Source: Prochlorococcus sp. AG-402-M18
GTDB lineage: Bacteria > Cyanobacteriota > Cyanobacteriia > PCC-6307 > Cyanobiaceae
Length of the DNA: 35,951 nucleotides
Assembly (NCBI GenBank): GCA_003216595.1
Contig: QCIQ01000016.1
Coordinates: 1-35,951, forward strand
Reading direction: 5' to 3'
Shown here: piece by piece, positions 7,888 to 19,041 of the stretch
Layout: every line of letters starts with the position of its first letter
Numbering within the stretch: the stretch's first letter is position 1
The notes under the pieces: model-generated
What the model saw: only the letters and a program-made list of their open reading frames with translations
The model's database searches: none
Told to the model about the DNA's origin: nothing
Made by a program: the position numbers and the translations under genes

Positions 7888-8769
7888 GTGAAATCTAAAC
7901 TTCAAAATCGTCTTGAATCTGGCTTATCAGCTATTACTGCTGAAATTATGCCTCCTAGGGGCGGTAATACAGCTTTGGCTCTCGCCAAAGCACTCAAGTT
8001 AAAAGAACTTGTCCATGGTTTTAATGTTACAGATGGCAGCAGGGCAATCATGAGAATGAGCAGCCTAGCCTTATGCAAACTGCTTTTAGAGGCAAATCTT
8101 GAACCGGTCCTGCAATTATCATGTAGGGATAGAAATCGAATCGCATTACAAGCTGAATTACTCGGAGCGCATGCCTTGGGAATCACAAATATCCTATGTC
8201 TAACTGGCGATCCTGTGCGAGTAGGAGACCAATCTCTAGCCAAATCAGTTCAAGACTTCAACTCTATAGAACTTATAGATCAAGTCACATCACTTAACAA
8301 AGGGATAGATCCAGTATCTGATTTTTTACCTGATGGCCCAACTAATTTGTTTGCTGGAGCCGCAGCTGATCCAAATTGTCGAGGATTTGATGGTTTAAGG
8401 AGAAGAATAGAACTCAAAAAAAAAGCAGGTGCAAATTTCCTCCAAACTCAAATGGTTATGGATCCCAAAGTACTTGAACGATTTTGCAAGGAAATAACTG
8501 AGCCCATGAAAATTCCTGTTTTAGCTGGAGTTTTTCTCCTCAAATCTGCCAAAAATGCTCAATTCATTAATCGTGTAGTACCAGGAGCATGCATACCCGA
8601 ATCAATTATTTCAAGACTTGAGAATTCATCAAACCCTATTGATGAAGGCATATCAATTGCGGCTGAGCAAGTAAAAAGTTTTCTTGGAATTGCTCAAGGA
8701 GTTCACCTAATGGCCGTTAAAGCAGAACAACAAATACCGATAATTTTAGATAGGGCAAATATTAATTAG
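7888..8769 (+). CDS. metF: Methylenetetrahydrofolate reductase
   Basis: Reduces 5,10-methylene-THF to 5-methyl-THF, the methyl donor for methionine. A TIM-barrel flavoprotein of 293 residues, the usual length. Family blocks visible: AEIMPPRGGNT, QLSCRDRNR, the nucleotide/FAD loop CLTGDPVRVGDQ, NLFAGAAADPN, GANFLQTQMVMD and IPVLAGVFLLKSA. The start is GTG, fixed by an in-frame TAA ten codons or fewer upstream. The 3' end overlaps the convergent nucleotidyltransferase gene by 8 bp. Confidence 0.94.
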   Translation: MKSKLQNRLESGLSAITAEIMPPRGGNTALALAKALKLKELVHGFNVTDGSRAIMRMSSLALCKLLLEANLEPVLQLSCRDRNRIALQAELLGAHALGITNILCLTGDPVRVGDQSLAKSVQDFNSIELIDQVTSLNKGIDPVSDFLPDGPTNLFAGAAADPNCRGFDGLRRRIELKKKAGANFLQTQMVMDPKVLERFCKEITEPMKIPVLAGVFLLKSAKNAQFINRVVPGACIPESIISRLENSSNPIDEGISIAAEQVKSFLGIAQGVHLMAVKAEQQIPIILDRANIN

Positions 8770-9940
8770 AAGAGCCAATCAGATCAGTACCTAATAATTC
8801 AGCCATTGCTTTTTGTTGAGGTGACGGTTCGCCTAAGTCCTGTCTTCTAGCATCAGTTATGAGCCAATCTAAAGCAGCTTCCTGTAAATCAAAATGATCA
8901 CCTTCTTTACCAACACAATATCTACCAAAAACTAATTTCTCTACAAGTTGGACTCCAGGCCCAATTAGTGAATAATCAAAAATTATTGAATTATCAATTG
9001 TTGCACCTTCACAAATACAACAACTTGGACCAATCATAGAAGGTCCAACAATAGTTACCCCATCTTCTATCCTTGTCATTCCACCAACATATATAGGTCC
9101 TTTCACATTTATTTTATCCCAATTAGCTGCAACATTTAAACCAGTATAGATTCCTGGCCTTACTTGCTTACCTGGTATTTCAACCTGTCTAACATCACCT
9201 TTAAGAACATTCCTTATTGCTCTCCAATAATCTGGAACTTTACCAATATCAACCCATTCAAAATCCATAGGTAAAGCATAGAAAGGTGCCCCTTCCTCTA
9301 CTAATTTTGGAAACAAATCTGAGCCAATATCAAAGGGTTTTCCAGAAGGAATATAATTAAAAATTTCAGGCTCAAATAAGTAAATTCCAGTATTAATAGT
9401 GTCTCCTAGCGCATTATCTATTGAAGGTTTTTCTTGAAAGGCTTTAACACGATCTTCTTCGTCAGTCACAACAACACCATAGCTACTTACTTGATCTTTT
9501 GAAACACGTTTAGTTATCAAACTAGCCATGGCACCTTTTTCTTTATGTCGTTTTACAGCTTCAGATAAATCCAAATCAATTAGTGCATCTCCACACAAGA
9601 CGACAAAAGTATCATCAAAAAACTTTTGAAAGTCTTGAATTTTCTTAAGTCCGCCCGCTGAACCAAGTGCATCACCAATTAATTCTCCATCTTCAATACG
9701 ACCTTCAAAACTGTATGCAATTTCAACTCCAAATCTTTGTCCATCTCGAAAATAATTTTCTATTTCTTCTGCTAAATGGGAAACATTAACCATAACCTCA
9801 GTAAAACCATGCTCCTTAAGAAGTTCCAACAGAAACTCCATTACAGGTTTCTGAAGGATAGGAATCATTGGCTTTGGAATCACATGCGTGATGGGCTGAA
9901 CTCGGGTTCCTTTTCCAGCCGCCAGGATCATCGCCTTCAT
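8762..9940 (-). CDS. Sugar-phosphate nucleotidyltransferase with left-handed beta-helix
   Basis: Makes a nucleotide-sugar from NTP and a sugar 1-phosphate for cell-surface polysaccharide. The N-terminal half (1-235) is a NTP_transferase domain with GKGTRVQPITHVIPKPMIPI at 9-28 and the metal-binding CGDALIDLDL. The C-terminal half holds hexapeptide repeats (VKGPIYVGG, IVGPSMIGPSC, DNSIIFDYSLIGPG). 392 residues. Mannose-1-phosphate guanylyltransferase or glucose-1-phosphate nucleotidyltransferase are both possible; the sequence alone does not decide the base or sugar. Lies downstream of scpA (56-bp gap) at the end of the minus-strand run. Confidence 0.88.
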   Translation of the reverse strand: MKAMILAAGKGTRVQPITHVIPKPMIPILQKPVMEFLLELLKEHGFTEVMVNVSHLAEEIENYFRDGQRFGVEIAYSFEGRIEDGELIGDALGSAGGLKKIQDFQKFFDDTFVVLCGDALIDLDLSEAVKRHKEKGAMASLITKRVSKDQVSSYGVVVTDEEDRVKAFQEKPSIDNALGDTINTGIYLFEPEIFNYIPSGKPFDIGSDLFPKLVEEGAPFYALPMDFEWVDIGKVPDYWRAIRNVLKGDVRQVEIPGKQVRPGIYTGLNVAANWDKINVKGPIYVGGMTRIEDGVTIVGPSMIGPSCCICEGATIDNSIIFDYSLIGPGVQLVEKLVFGRYCVGKEGDHFDLQEAALDWLITDARRQDLGEPSPQQKAMAELLGTDLIGSSN

Positions 9941-9996
9941 AGGCGGTTTAACCTAAGCTATACAATGCCAACATAGAATGCTAACTCCACAAAGAG

Positions 9997-10890
9997 CTAA
10001 GCAGCAGCCGGCGAGCCATCTGTCACGTCTAGAGAAGCCAGTGGAAGTTGAGCAACCATTCCTGGTTCCAAAAGCCTTTTTAGACTTATTGGGGAGAACA
10101 ATGAACCTTTTTGATCAATCTCCACCTTCCCTTGCGAACATAAAAACAATAAGGCCCAAAAGACTCCTACTCTATCGGTATCCAAATCGTCTGAGGCGGA
10201 ATTTTCTTTCCACCGCTCGACTAATAATTCAAAATCTACCCAGTGCAAAGCTTTCTCCCACTTATTTATGAAAATCGCTAGAGCAGCTGTAGTTTCAGGT
10301 AATTTTTCTCTATGAGCTAGAGATGAAACTTGAGCAATAACCTCCCTATTACTTAATTTCTTTTGTCGTAACTTTCTACGGTTTTGCAACTCATCATTTT
10401 TCAAAGATTCTGCAATTGTCTCAAGCTGATTTATTAGTTCTCCAAGAGTTACTGGCCTTCTAAATGGTGGAGGTGCAACGGGCCTCCTAAAAAGATGTCT
10501 TTCTGGTCGAAGCGGCAATTGAAAACTGTCATCTAGCCAACCCTGTTCACAAAAATCAAAATCCGAATTATCTTCAACTTCCGAATCAACAGAGAACATT
10601 TCAGCCTCAAGAACCTCGGCCTTTAAACCAACTAAGACAGATGCAGCTAAAAAGGCCTCACTACTCTGAGCGAGATCAACCTCATAGCTTCCACCATTCT
10701 GGATGAAATGTTGTGAAATCTTTTTTGGAATTTCAATACGCTGTTTAAGTTGATCCAAAAAACCATCCACAACTGGAATAACATCCACATCCCAAGGATC
10801 AATATCTCCCCTTTGTGCTGCATCTTGCAATAAACGAATAGCAAGTCTGGCGCCAGAATCTGCAGTGTTATTTAAAAGATTTACTGGCAA
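9997..10890 (-). CDS. scpA: Segregation and condensation protein A
   Basis: Kleisin-family subunit that, with Smc and ScpB, compacts and helps segregate the chromosome. 297 residues. The N-terminal Smc-head-binding helices are visible (LAIRLLQDAAQRGDIDPWDVDV, ~16-37, then a helix with EVDLAQSSEAFLAASVLVGLKAE) and the C-terminal winged helix (AVFWALLFLCSQGKVEIDQ-like, ~244-264). The start is a TTG, forced by a TAA directly before it, with no clear Shine-Dalgarno. No smc or scpB is in the window. Follows ndhD by 64 bp. Confidence 0.88.
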   Translation of the reverse strand: MPVNLLNNTADSGARLAIRLLQDAAQRGDIDPWDVDVIPVVDGFLDQLKQRIEIPKKISQHFIQNGGSYEVDLAQSSEAFLAASVLVGLKAEVLEAEMFSVDSEVEDNSDFDFCEQGWLDDSFQLPLRPERHLFRRPVAPPPFRRPVTLGELINQLETIAESLKNDELQNRRKLRQKKLSNREVIAQVSSLAHREKLPETTAALAIFINKWEKALHWVDFELLVERWKENSASDDLDTDRVGVFWALLFLCSQGKVEIDQKGSLFSPISLKRLLEPGMVAQLPLASLDVTDGSPAAA

Positions 10891-10954
10891 TTAGAACTAT
10901 GAGTCTAAAAGAAAGTTATCTCTAAATTGAATGCAATGCCAGGAAAAGTTATTT

Positions 10955-12610
10955 TCAATCCAGAAGAGGAGCTTTAATAGTCCCAATTGATAAATTTGTA
11001 TTACTAATCATTGTTTCTTGATAATTTCTAATTTTCTCAACGGCTAACAAATCTCTTTTAACCAATCCATCAACAGATGAAATATAAGTATCAGTCATAA
11101 TTTTTGGATACAAACCAATTCCAATAATAGGAACTAATAAACAAGCAATAATATAGATTTCTCTAGGTTCTGCATCTACCAGCTTTGCTTTAGATATTAA
11201 CTGAGCATTCTGTTTACCAAAGAAAATTTCTCTGAGCATCGACAATAAATATATAGGAGTCAAAATGACTCCAATTGCTGCCAATGAAGCAACGACAATT
11301 CTAAATGGGAGTGTATAAACTTCATCAGTCACAAAGCCAACAAAGACCATTAATTCTGAGATAAATCCACTCATTCCAGGTAAAGCAAGAGAAGCAAAAG
11401 CGCATGCAGTCCATAAAGCAAACATAATCCTCATATTTTGTCCAATACCACCCATCTCATCTAATTGAAGAGTATGAGTTCTGTCGTAAGTTGCACCAAC
11501 AAGGAAAAATAAACTTGCTCCTATTAAACCGTGACTAACCATTTGCAACATCGCACCACTAGTGCCTAAAGAACTAAAGCTTCCAATTCCTATCAAAACA
11601 AAACCCATATGACTTATTGAGCTATAAGCAATTTTCCTTTTTAAATTTCTTTGAGCAAAAGAAGTTAAAGCTGCATAAATAATATTTACAACTCCCAGCA
11701 CAATTAACAATGGTGCAAATTGGGCATGAGCATCAGGCAATAATTGTGCATTAAATCTGAGGAGCGCATATCCACCCATCTTTAACAATATTCCTGCCAA
11801 GAGCATATGTACTGGAGCAGTAGCCTCTCCATGGGCATCTGGCAACCAGGTATGAAGAGGAACGATAGGAAGTTTGACCCCAAAAGCTATTAGCAACCCT
11901 GAATAACAAAGCAGTTGAAAACCCTTACCAAAATTTTGCTGAGCTAAATGGGTATAACCGAAATCTGGTATTCCTCCCCCTTGAAAGAAACCCATTGCAA
12001 GACCAGCAAGGAGAATAAATAACGAGCTGCCTGCTGTGTAGATAATAAATTTCGTCGCTGCATATTGCCTTTTCTTTCCGCCCCAAATTGCAAGGAATAA
12101 ATACACCGGGAATAACTCCAATTCCCAAGCAAGAAAGAAAAGCAACATATCTTGAACAGCAAATACAGCTATCTGACCGCCATCCATCGCGAGAATTAAA
12201 AAGAAAAATAATTTTGGTTTATAGCTAACTGGCCAAGCTGCCAAAACCGCAAGAGAAGTTATAAAACTTGTAAGCAATATCAATGGCATTGACAAGCCAT
12301 CTGCGCCAACAGACCAAGTCAATCCAAGATCAGGAAGCCAACTAACTTTTTCATATAATTGCAAGCCTTCTTGAGTTGGATCAAAACCTTTGAAGTATGC
12401 AGCAACAGTAATTAGAAAAGTAATTAAAGCAATTATTAGGGCATACCATCGAACTTCTTTACCTTCCCCTTTATCTGGAATAAAAGGAACAACTAATGCG
12501 CCAAAAATTGGAAACAATATGGATAGACTTAACCAAGGGAAATCGGCTGGAATTGGCTCCGGAATTAGCATTGTTCCTAGGTTCAAACTTGTATTTAGAG
12601 CAAATTCCAA
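10955..12610 (-). CDS. ndhD: NDH-1 subunit D (NAD(P)H-quinone oxidoreductase chain 4, NdhD1-type)
   Basis: Antiporter-like membrane-arm subunit of the NDH-1 complex, equivalent to NuoM. 551 residues with about 14 hydrophobic helices. Conserved charged elements include the Glu in [15 protein letters not shown], the Lys in [23 protein letters not shown] and the HMGF/VSHGL helix pair. The close pairing with ndhF suggests the D1/F1 set used in respiration and cyclic flow rather than the CO2-uptake set; that is inference. The frame opens with TTG; a Met 14 codons in (12571) is an alternative start. Lies 99 bp downstream of ndhF and ahead of scpA. Confidence 0.97.
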   Translation of the reverse strand: MEFALNTSLNLGTMLIPEPIPADFPWLSLSILFPIFGALVVPFIPDKGEGKEVRWYALIIALITFLITVAAYFKGFDPTQEGLQLYEKVSWLPDLGLTWSVGADGLSMPLILLTSFITSLAVLAAWPVSYKPKLFFFLILAMDGGQIAVFAVQDMLLFFLAWELELFPVYLFLAIWGGKKRQYAATKFIIYTAGSSLFILLAGLAMGFFQGGGIPDFGYTHLAQQNFGKGFQLLCYSGLLIAFGVKLPIVPLHTWLPDAHGEATAPVHMLLAGILLKMGGYALLRFNAQLLPDAHAQFAPLLIVLGVVNIIYAALTSFAQRNLKRKIAYSSISHMGFVLIGIGSFSSLGTSGAMLQMVSHGLIGASLFFLVGATYDRTHTLQLDEMGGIGQNMRIMFALWTACAFASLALPGMSGFISELMVFVGFVTDEVYTLPFRIVVASLAAIGVILTPIYLLSMLREIFFGKQNAQLISKAKLVDAEPREIYIIACLLVPIIGIGLYPKIMTDTYISSVDGLVKRDLLAVEKIRNYQETMISNTNLSIGTIKAPLLD

Positions 12611-12709
12611 GACTCGAAATTAATCACCACTTTTTGAGTTTAGAAATTATGAGATTATTGGCACCCTCTAGATAGGGGATGAAACACACACCTAAAAAAA
12701 TTATGTAAA

Positions 12710-14716
12710 TTATGCTCCTACAACACCAAAAAGTGCAACCAGAGCAATCACTCCTCCAAAAACAATCAATGCATAAAACTGAGCTCTTCCTGTCTCAAAA
12801 TATTTGAGTCCTTCTCCACTACCAAGAGTTAATAATCCAGTCAGATTAACTACTCCATCAACTACTTTTGCATCTACCTCTAGGACTTCTCTGGCGAGCT
12901 TTCTACTGCCTTTTACAAAAATTTTCTCATTTATGTCATCTAAGTACCATTTTTTCTGAAGAAATGAATTGATTTGAGGGTACTTATTGGATAAAGAAAC
13001 CCCAAGATCAACTCGTTTTAAATAATAAGTTAAAACCGCCAATAGTATCCCTACAGATGAAATGAATACTGAGGCAGTTGCAAGAGGGAGAAATTCTCCC
13101 CAACTAAACTTTTCTGCAGCTTCAATAGCCTCACTGGGGTCTAACAAGTTTGCAAATATACTGTTCCAAGGAACTCCTATAAATCCAATCAAGACAGAGG
13201 GAATTGCTAAAACTGCCAATGGGAGTGTCATTGGCCAAGTAGATTCATGTATCTTGCCAACTTGATGCTCTTCATGATCTTCATCTTTTTCTTTACCTGC
13301 TGAAGAAAGCAAAGAAAGCTGCATCTCTTGATTTTCGCCTCGAAAGTCCCCCTCAAAAGTAAGAAAATAAAGCCTAAACATATAGAAAGCTGTCATGCCC
13401 GCTGTTAAAAAACCGATAAACCAAAGTATTGGAAAACTATTAAAGGCTTGACCAAGAATTTCATCTTTACTCCAGAAACCTGCTAAAGGGGGTATGCCGC
13501 TGATAGCAATACAACCAATGAAAAAGGTTGTTGCTGTGATAGGCATTTTTTTACGTAAACCGCCCATTAATCGCATATCTTGAGCAAGTATTGGTTCATG
13601 ACCAACCACCTCCTCCATGGCATGAATAACTGAACCTGAGCCAAGGAACAACATGGCCTTAAAACAAGCATGAGTAACGAGGTGGAACATTCCTGCAACT
13701 GGTGCACCACATCCCATTGCAAGCATCATGTATCCAAGTTGAGAAACTGTGCTGTAGGCCAATCCTTTTTTTAAATCCATTTGTGTCAAAGCGATCGATG
13801 CACCCAGGAAACAAGTTACTGTTCCAATAATTGCAATGAATAGTCCAACAAAAGGGAACTGGCTAAAAAGAGGATCAAGCCTTGCTACTAAGAAAACTCC
13901 CGCTGCAACCATTGTTGCTGCATGAATAAGGGCTGATATGGGAGTTGGACCTTCCATTGCATCAGGCAACCAAACATGCAAAGGAAATTGTGCTGACTTT
14001 GCCATTGGTCCCATAAAAACAAGGATGCATAGAGTCAAAGCTGCCCAAATTGGAACTGTCCCTGAACCAACTGCCTCTGATAAGCCTTCAGCGATTCCAT
14101 GAAAATCAAAGCTACCTGTTGCCCAAAAAAGGCCCAAAATGCCAAGCAATAGGCCAAAGTCACCCACTCTATTAACTATGAAAGCCTTCTGAGCGGCATG
14201 TGCAGCACCATCTCTGTCATACCAAAAGCCAACAAGTAAGTATGAACACATCCCGACCAACTCCCAAAAAACATATATTTCTAGCAAATTTGGACTAACA
14301 ATTAGCCCAAGCATTGAACTGCTGAATAAGGCTAGATAAGTAAAAAAACGAACATACCCAGGATCATGAGACATGTAACCGTGGGAATAAATCATTACCA
14401 AGAAAGCAATTGTAGTTACAAGAGCGAGCATGATTGCCGCTAAAGGGTCAATCACATATCCCATTGGCAACTCAAAAGATCCTGCACTTGCCCATATAAA
14501 CAAGTGTTCAACTGGAGGCTTGCCTGAGAGTTGCTCAGCTAAAACTACATAGCTAATAAATGCCGAAGCACCTAGGGAAGTTAAAAGGGTTATTGCAATG
14601 GGTTTCCTTGCACGATTAAAAAGATCGTTAAAACTAATTAATCCCAAGCCAACCAAAACTGCCCCACAAAGAGGAAGTAGTGGAATTAACCAAGCAAAAT
14701 CTGCAGCCGAATGCAT
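12710..14716 (-). CDS. ndhF: NDH-1 subunit F (NAD(P)H-quinone oxidoreductase chain 5, NdhF1-type)
   Basis: Distal antiporter-like membrane-arm subunit, equivalent to NuoL. 668 residues. The core has ELVGMCSYLLVGFWYDR, AKSAQFPLHVWLPDAMEGPTP and THACFKAMLFLGSGSVIH; a charged loop (about 470-490, Glu/Asp/His-rich) and a C-terminal lateral helix region follow. The ATG start is clear. Begins 25 bp after the zeta-carotene isomerase gene, so the two are probably on one transcript, with ndhD next. Confidence 0.97.
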   Translation of the reverse strand: MHSAADFAWLIPLLPLCGAVLVGLGLISFNDLFNRARKPIAITLLTSLGASAFISYVVLAEQLSGKPPVEHLFIWASAGSFELPMGYVIDPLAAIMLALVTTIAFLVMIYSHGYMSHDPGYVRFFTYLALFSSSMLGLIVSPNLLEIYVFWELVGMCSYLLVGFWYDRDGAAHAAQKAFIVNRVGDFGLLLGILGLFWATGSFDFHGIAEGLSEAVGSGTVPIWAALTLCILVFMGPMAKSAQFPLHVWLPDAMEGPTPISALIHAATMVAAGVFLVARLDPLFSQFPFVGLFIAIIGTVTCFLGASIALTQMDLKKGLAYSTVSQLGYMMLAMGCGAPVAGMFHLVTHACFKAMLFLGSGSVIHAMEEVVGHEPILAQDMRLMGGLRKKMPITATTFFIGCIAISGIPPLAGFWSKDEILGQAFNSFPILWFIGFLTAGMTAFYMFRLYFLTFEGDFRGENQEMQLSLLSSAGKEKDEDHEEHQVGKIHESTWPMTLPLAVLAIPSVLIGFIGVPWNSIFANLLDPSEAIEAAEKFSWGEFLPLATASVFISSVGILLAVLTYYLKRVDLGVSLSNKYPQINSFLQKKWYLDDINEKIFVKGSRKLAREVLEVDAKVVDGVVNLTGLLTLGSGEGLKYFETGRAQFYALIVFGGVIALVALFGVVGA

Positions 14717-14741
14717 CCAGCTAAATCATATTGAAATAAGT

Positions 14742-15488
14742 TTAGGCAATTCTTGCTAGTAATTCAGTTAAATCAAAAGAGAGAAATCTCTGAGCTCCAA
14801 CAGAAATAAATTTATGGGACCACCAGAAAAAAAATACTGCAATGAGAATCCCCATTTGAGATGGCCTAAGAAATTCTTTTATTTGTAATTTTTGTCGTCC
14901 ATCCAACACAGCCATGAATGGAACGACCGATGTGCTTTTCTTTACTTCCTCAAATTCTTTTCCGAATCTAAGAGAAAGTCTTCTATCACCATGCCAGATA
15001 GCAAACAAATGATGAGCAATCAATCCCAAGCAAGTAACAAGAGTAAAGCTTGTACCTATCCAAAGTAAATGCGCAAAACACCAAATAATTTGGCCAATTG
15101 CCTGGGGATGACGTGTGACTCTAATAATCCCAGAAGCATAAATTCTAACTCTGGGCTGTAGTACAGCAGGGATTTCTAAAAGGTTGTAAGTAGCTGGATA
15201 CAAAAAAAGAAAACTAATTGCACTCAAAATCCAAATCACAGGAATTAGTTCGCTAATCCCTTGAAAATTCCAAAATCTAACTCCATCGTAACGATGAGCA
15301 ATAAAGTAACCAATTAAAACAAAAGCTGAGGGAATACTTGCAAAAGCAAAAATCAACCTCCATGCTCTTGCACCTATTACCCTTTCAGCCTTTACCCGTA
15401 AAGCCGCTCCTCCACTATGAATCACTGCAAAACAAAATAAAAGTAATATCATTACCAAACTGGAATTATGAGTATCTGAAAATGCCAT
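14742..15488 (-). CDS. 15-cis-zeta-carotene isomerase (Z-ISO, NnrU family)
   Basis: Membrane protein of the NnrU family that I assign to the Z-ISO branch, the haem-dependent isomerase acting on the product of phytoene desaturase. 248 residues with about six hydrophobic segments. Diagnostic blocks: CFAVIHSGGAALR (19-31), RVTRHPQAIGQIIWCFAHLL (123-142), and GLIAHHLFAIWHGDRR with KSTSVVPF after it, which match what I remember of plant Z-ISO. His24, His127, His140, His159/160 and His166 are candidate haem ligands. It lies upstream of ndhF by 25 bp and about 2 kb from pds and 4 kb from crtB. A plain NnrU protein of unknown role is the alternative. Confidence 0.75.
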   Translation of the reverse strand: MAFSDTHNSSLVMILLLFCFAVIHSGGAALRVKAERVIGARAWRLIFAFASIPSAFVLIGYFIAHRYDGVRFWNFQGISELIPVIWILSAISFLFLYPATYNLLEIPAVLQPRVRIYASGIIRVTRHPQAIGQIIWCFAHLLWIGTSFTLVTCLGLIAHHLFAIWHGDRRLSLRFGKEFEEVKKSTSVVPFMAVLDGRQKLQIKEFLRPSQMGILIAVFFFWWSHKFISVGAQRFLSFDLTELLARIA

Positions 15489-15521
15489 TAGTCCTACAAA
15501 AAGCCTCTTGAAAAATTATTA

Positions 15522-15536
15522 GATCCATACCGGATC
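15522..15536. promoter_or_regulatory. Inverted repeat between Z-ISO and rbcR genes
   Basis: GATCC-ATACC-GGATC, perfect five-base arms in the 109-bp space between two divergent starts. LysR regulators commonly bind dyads in such spaces and control their own gene, so this is a candidate operator. Binding is inference. Confidence 0.35.
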
Positions 15537-15597
15537 AACAGTTGGAGTTGTTTTTCCCTACATTTTATTTTAATAACTGCCATGAAGGCCTGCCACC

Positions 15598-16548
15598 ATG
15601 GCCGAGATCCCATTCACTCTTGATCAACTAAGAATCCTCAAAGCGATTGTTGATGAGGGGAGCTTTAAAAAAGCTGCTGACAGTCTCTTTGTTACTCAAC
15701 CAGCTGTGAGCTTACAAGTGCAAAATTTGGAAAAACAACTAGAAATTGCCATATTTGACAGAGGGGGCAGAAAAGCTCAACTAACTGAAGCAGGAAAGCT
15801 TCTTCTAAATTACTGTGAAAGAATTTTAGGAGAGTGCCAAGAGACTTGCAAAGCAATTGAAGATTTAAATAATCTCAAAGGGGGATCGATCATTATTGGA
15901 GCTAGTCAAACTACTGGTACTTACTTGATGCCAAGAATGATTGGGCTTTTCAGACAAAAGTATCCAGAAGTTTCAGTTCAACTTCAAATTCACAGCACTA
16001 GAAGAACAGGATGGAGTGTTGCAAATGGCCAAATAGATATTGCAATTATTGGAGGGCAACTTCCATTAGAATTAAGCGAATCATTACAAGTAATTCCTTT
16101 TGCAACTGATGAGTTAGCTCTTGTTTTGCCTACTAATCATTCATTAGCGAAGTCAAGAGAACTCACAAAAGAAGATTTATATAGCCTAAGGTTTATAACC
16201 TTGGATAATCAATCAACGACAAGAAAAGTCGTAGATAAACTATTGTCTTCTTCAGGATTAGACGTTCAGAGGTTGCATATAGAGATGGAATTAAATTCTC
16301 TTGAAGCTATAAAAAATGCTGTCCAATCTAATCTAGGAGCAGCTTTTCTACCAGTAGTATCAATTGAAAGAGAACTATCAGGAGGAACTATTCACAGACC
16401 ATTTGTTGCAGATTTAGAAGTCAAAAGAGAACTCAAAGTAATTACTAATCCTGGCAGATATTCATCAAGAGCTGCCGAAGCATTCACACAAGATATATTA
16501 CCTCTATTTGCAAGTTCATTTTCGCCACTGTTTAATCCTAAAGATTAG
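15598..16548 (+). CDS. rbcR: LysR-type regulator, RbcR/Ycf30-like
   Basis: LysR-family transcription factor of 316 residues. Helix-turn-helix at about 8-64 ([38 protein letters not shown]) and an effector-binding domain from about 95 ([22 protein letters not shown] onward). The sequence matches the Ycf30/RbcR group, which controls RuBisCO genes in algae and cyanobacteria. It is divergent from the Z-ISO-ndhF-ndhD run across 109 bp, so it may also control those genes. The ATG has no Shine-Dalgarno. Family certain, RbcR likely; its targets here are not shown by the sequence. Confidence 0.88.
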   Translation: MAEIPFTLDQLRILKAIVDEGSFKKAADSLFVTQPAVSLQVQNLEKQLEIAIFDRGGRKAQLTEAGKLLLNYCERILGECQETCKAIEDLNNLKGGSIIIGASQTTGTYLMPRMIGLFRQKYPEVSVQLQIHSTRRTGWSVANGQIDIAIIGGQLPLELSESLQVIPFATDELALVLPTNHSLAKSRELTKEDLYSLRFITLDNQSTTRKVVDKLLSSSGLDVQRLHIEMELNSLEAIKNAVQSNLGAAFLPVVSIERELSGGTIHRPFVADLEVKRELKVITNPGRYSSRAAEAFTQDILPLFASSFSPLFNPKD

Positions 16549-17204
16549 AACTGTATAGCTTCTTTATTTATACCTACAGCATCTTCTTCAGCACCTTTAA
16601 TTATAAATTTATTTTCATTAACATCTGCTTGATAAACGCAACGAACTATTGGTTGATCCCTAATTGAACCTATATAAGCAAATGTATTCATTCTCTGCTT
16701 GCACTCTCTTACATCTTCATTATTTATAGCTCCTTGCTTTTGCAAAACAGTCCAATTCTCTCTTCTAATGACGCACCCTGGTTGAAGAGCAGGTTGAGTA
16801 ACAAAGCTTGTAGAGGGATTTAAGGTCGTATACATTTCAATGTCGATAACAAAGGCACTGGCACCGTATTGCCTACAAAAGTCAGGATCCGGAACTGCCA
16901 TATCCAACTGTTGCTGACTTGCAATATTTCCCTGGCCACCTGAAGTTGTGCTTGTTATAAGACTGCCTATACCCACGCCGATTACTAATACTCCAGCCAA
17001 AATAGCAATTGAATTAGAATTAATCTTTATGCCACCTCCTCCGCCATCTGAGGGACCTGATGATTTGAATCGACTTCCTCTTGGTTCATATTGATCTCTA
17101 ACATTTGAATTTTTTCTAGAATTAAATCTGTTCCCTTCTTCTCTTCTCGCCAGATCTGATCTTCTACGAGATGATGGTCGCCGATTATAAGGACCCTGAT
17201 TCAT
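16545..17204 (-). CDS. DUF3172 membrane protein, coupled to ndhM
   Basis: 219-residue protein of unknown function. The first 50 residues are rich in Arg, Ser and Asn; a Gly run (54-58) is followed by one hydrophobic helix (about 64-84). The rest is a soluble domain, probably on the far side of the membrane, with four cysteines (110, 144, 168, 189) that could make two disulphides. The ATG overlaps the ndhM stop by four bases (ATGA), which implies translational coupling. The 3' end overlaps rbcR by 4 bp. A role with NDH-1 is suggested only by this position. Confidence 0.8.
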   Translation of the reverse strand: MNQGPYNRRPSSRRRSDLARREEGNRFNSRKNSNVRDQYEPRGSRFKSSGPSDGGGGGIKINSNSIAILAGVLVIGVGIGSLITSTTSGGQGNIASQQQLDMAVPDPDFCRQYGASAFVIDIEMYTTLNPSTSFVTQPALQPGCVIRRENWTVLQKQGAINNEDVRECKQRMNTFAYIGSIRDQPIVRCVYQADVNENKFIIKGAEEDAVGINKEAIQF

Positions 17205-17548
17205 AATAATTCTTGAGTTCGAGGTAATCCCATTGAATAGTTCATTACTCTGCTATTTGGGTTATAACTGAGTTCTCCTTCTTTCAGCAAATTTCGAATA
17301 AAATCTTCAAGCAAAGATCCTATTTTTCTCAAGCTGTAATCACTCAATTCATTATCGGCTTGAGAGTCTACTAATTGACGAAAGTAATCTTGCACCTTTT
17401 TTATTGATTGATCTCTCCAAAGAAATTCATTATCGGGATCAATATCTAAAGTCAGATGTCCATTATCCAAAATCAAATCATTATTTTCGACAACTGCAGT
17501 AAATATTCTTACGTGTCTAGTTGTGCATTTCAGAATGGTATCGCTCAT
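17201..17548 (-). CDS. ndhM: NDH-1 subunit M
   Basis: Oxygenic-photosynthesis-specific hydrophilic subunit of NDH-1, needed for stability of the peripheral arm. 115 residues beginning [20 protein letters not shown] and ending LPRTQELL, matching the family length. The frame stays open about 290 bp further upstream into the pds gene on the other strand, but that extension is antisense to pds and not NdhM-like, so I place the start at ATG 17548. Diverges from pds across 104 bp; DUF3172 overlaps downstream. Confidence 0.93.
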   Translation of the reverse strand: MSDTILKCTTRHVRIFTAVVENNDLILDNGHLTLDIDPDNEFLWRDQSIKKVQDYFRQLVDSQADNELSDYSLRKIGSLLEDFIRNLLKEGELSYNPNSRVMNYSMGLPRTQELL

Positions 17549-17590
17549 GGATTTAAAACAACAAACCGAAATATATACTGCAAATTTAAC

Positions 17591-17614
17591 GACCTTACCC
17601 CTTGTTGGGTGGTC
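17591..17614. promoter_or_regulatory. Stem-loop in the ndhM/pds intergenic space
   Basis: GACC (17591-17594) pairs with GGTC (17611-17614) and ACCC (17597-17600) with GGGT (17607-17610), leaving a TT bulge and a six-base loop. It lies 38 bp before the pds start, between two divergent genes. Operator or leader hairpin are both possible. Confidence 0.35.
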
Positions 17615-17634
17615 TTGATCACTAAAGTTGTTAA

Positions 17635-19041
<1,407 letters not shown>

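Noticed and set aside
15591-15601. GCCACCATGG at the rbcR start, identical to a eukaryotic Kozak sequence
   Set aside because: Chance match; the surrounding genes are plainly bacterial and Kozak context has no role here.
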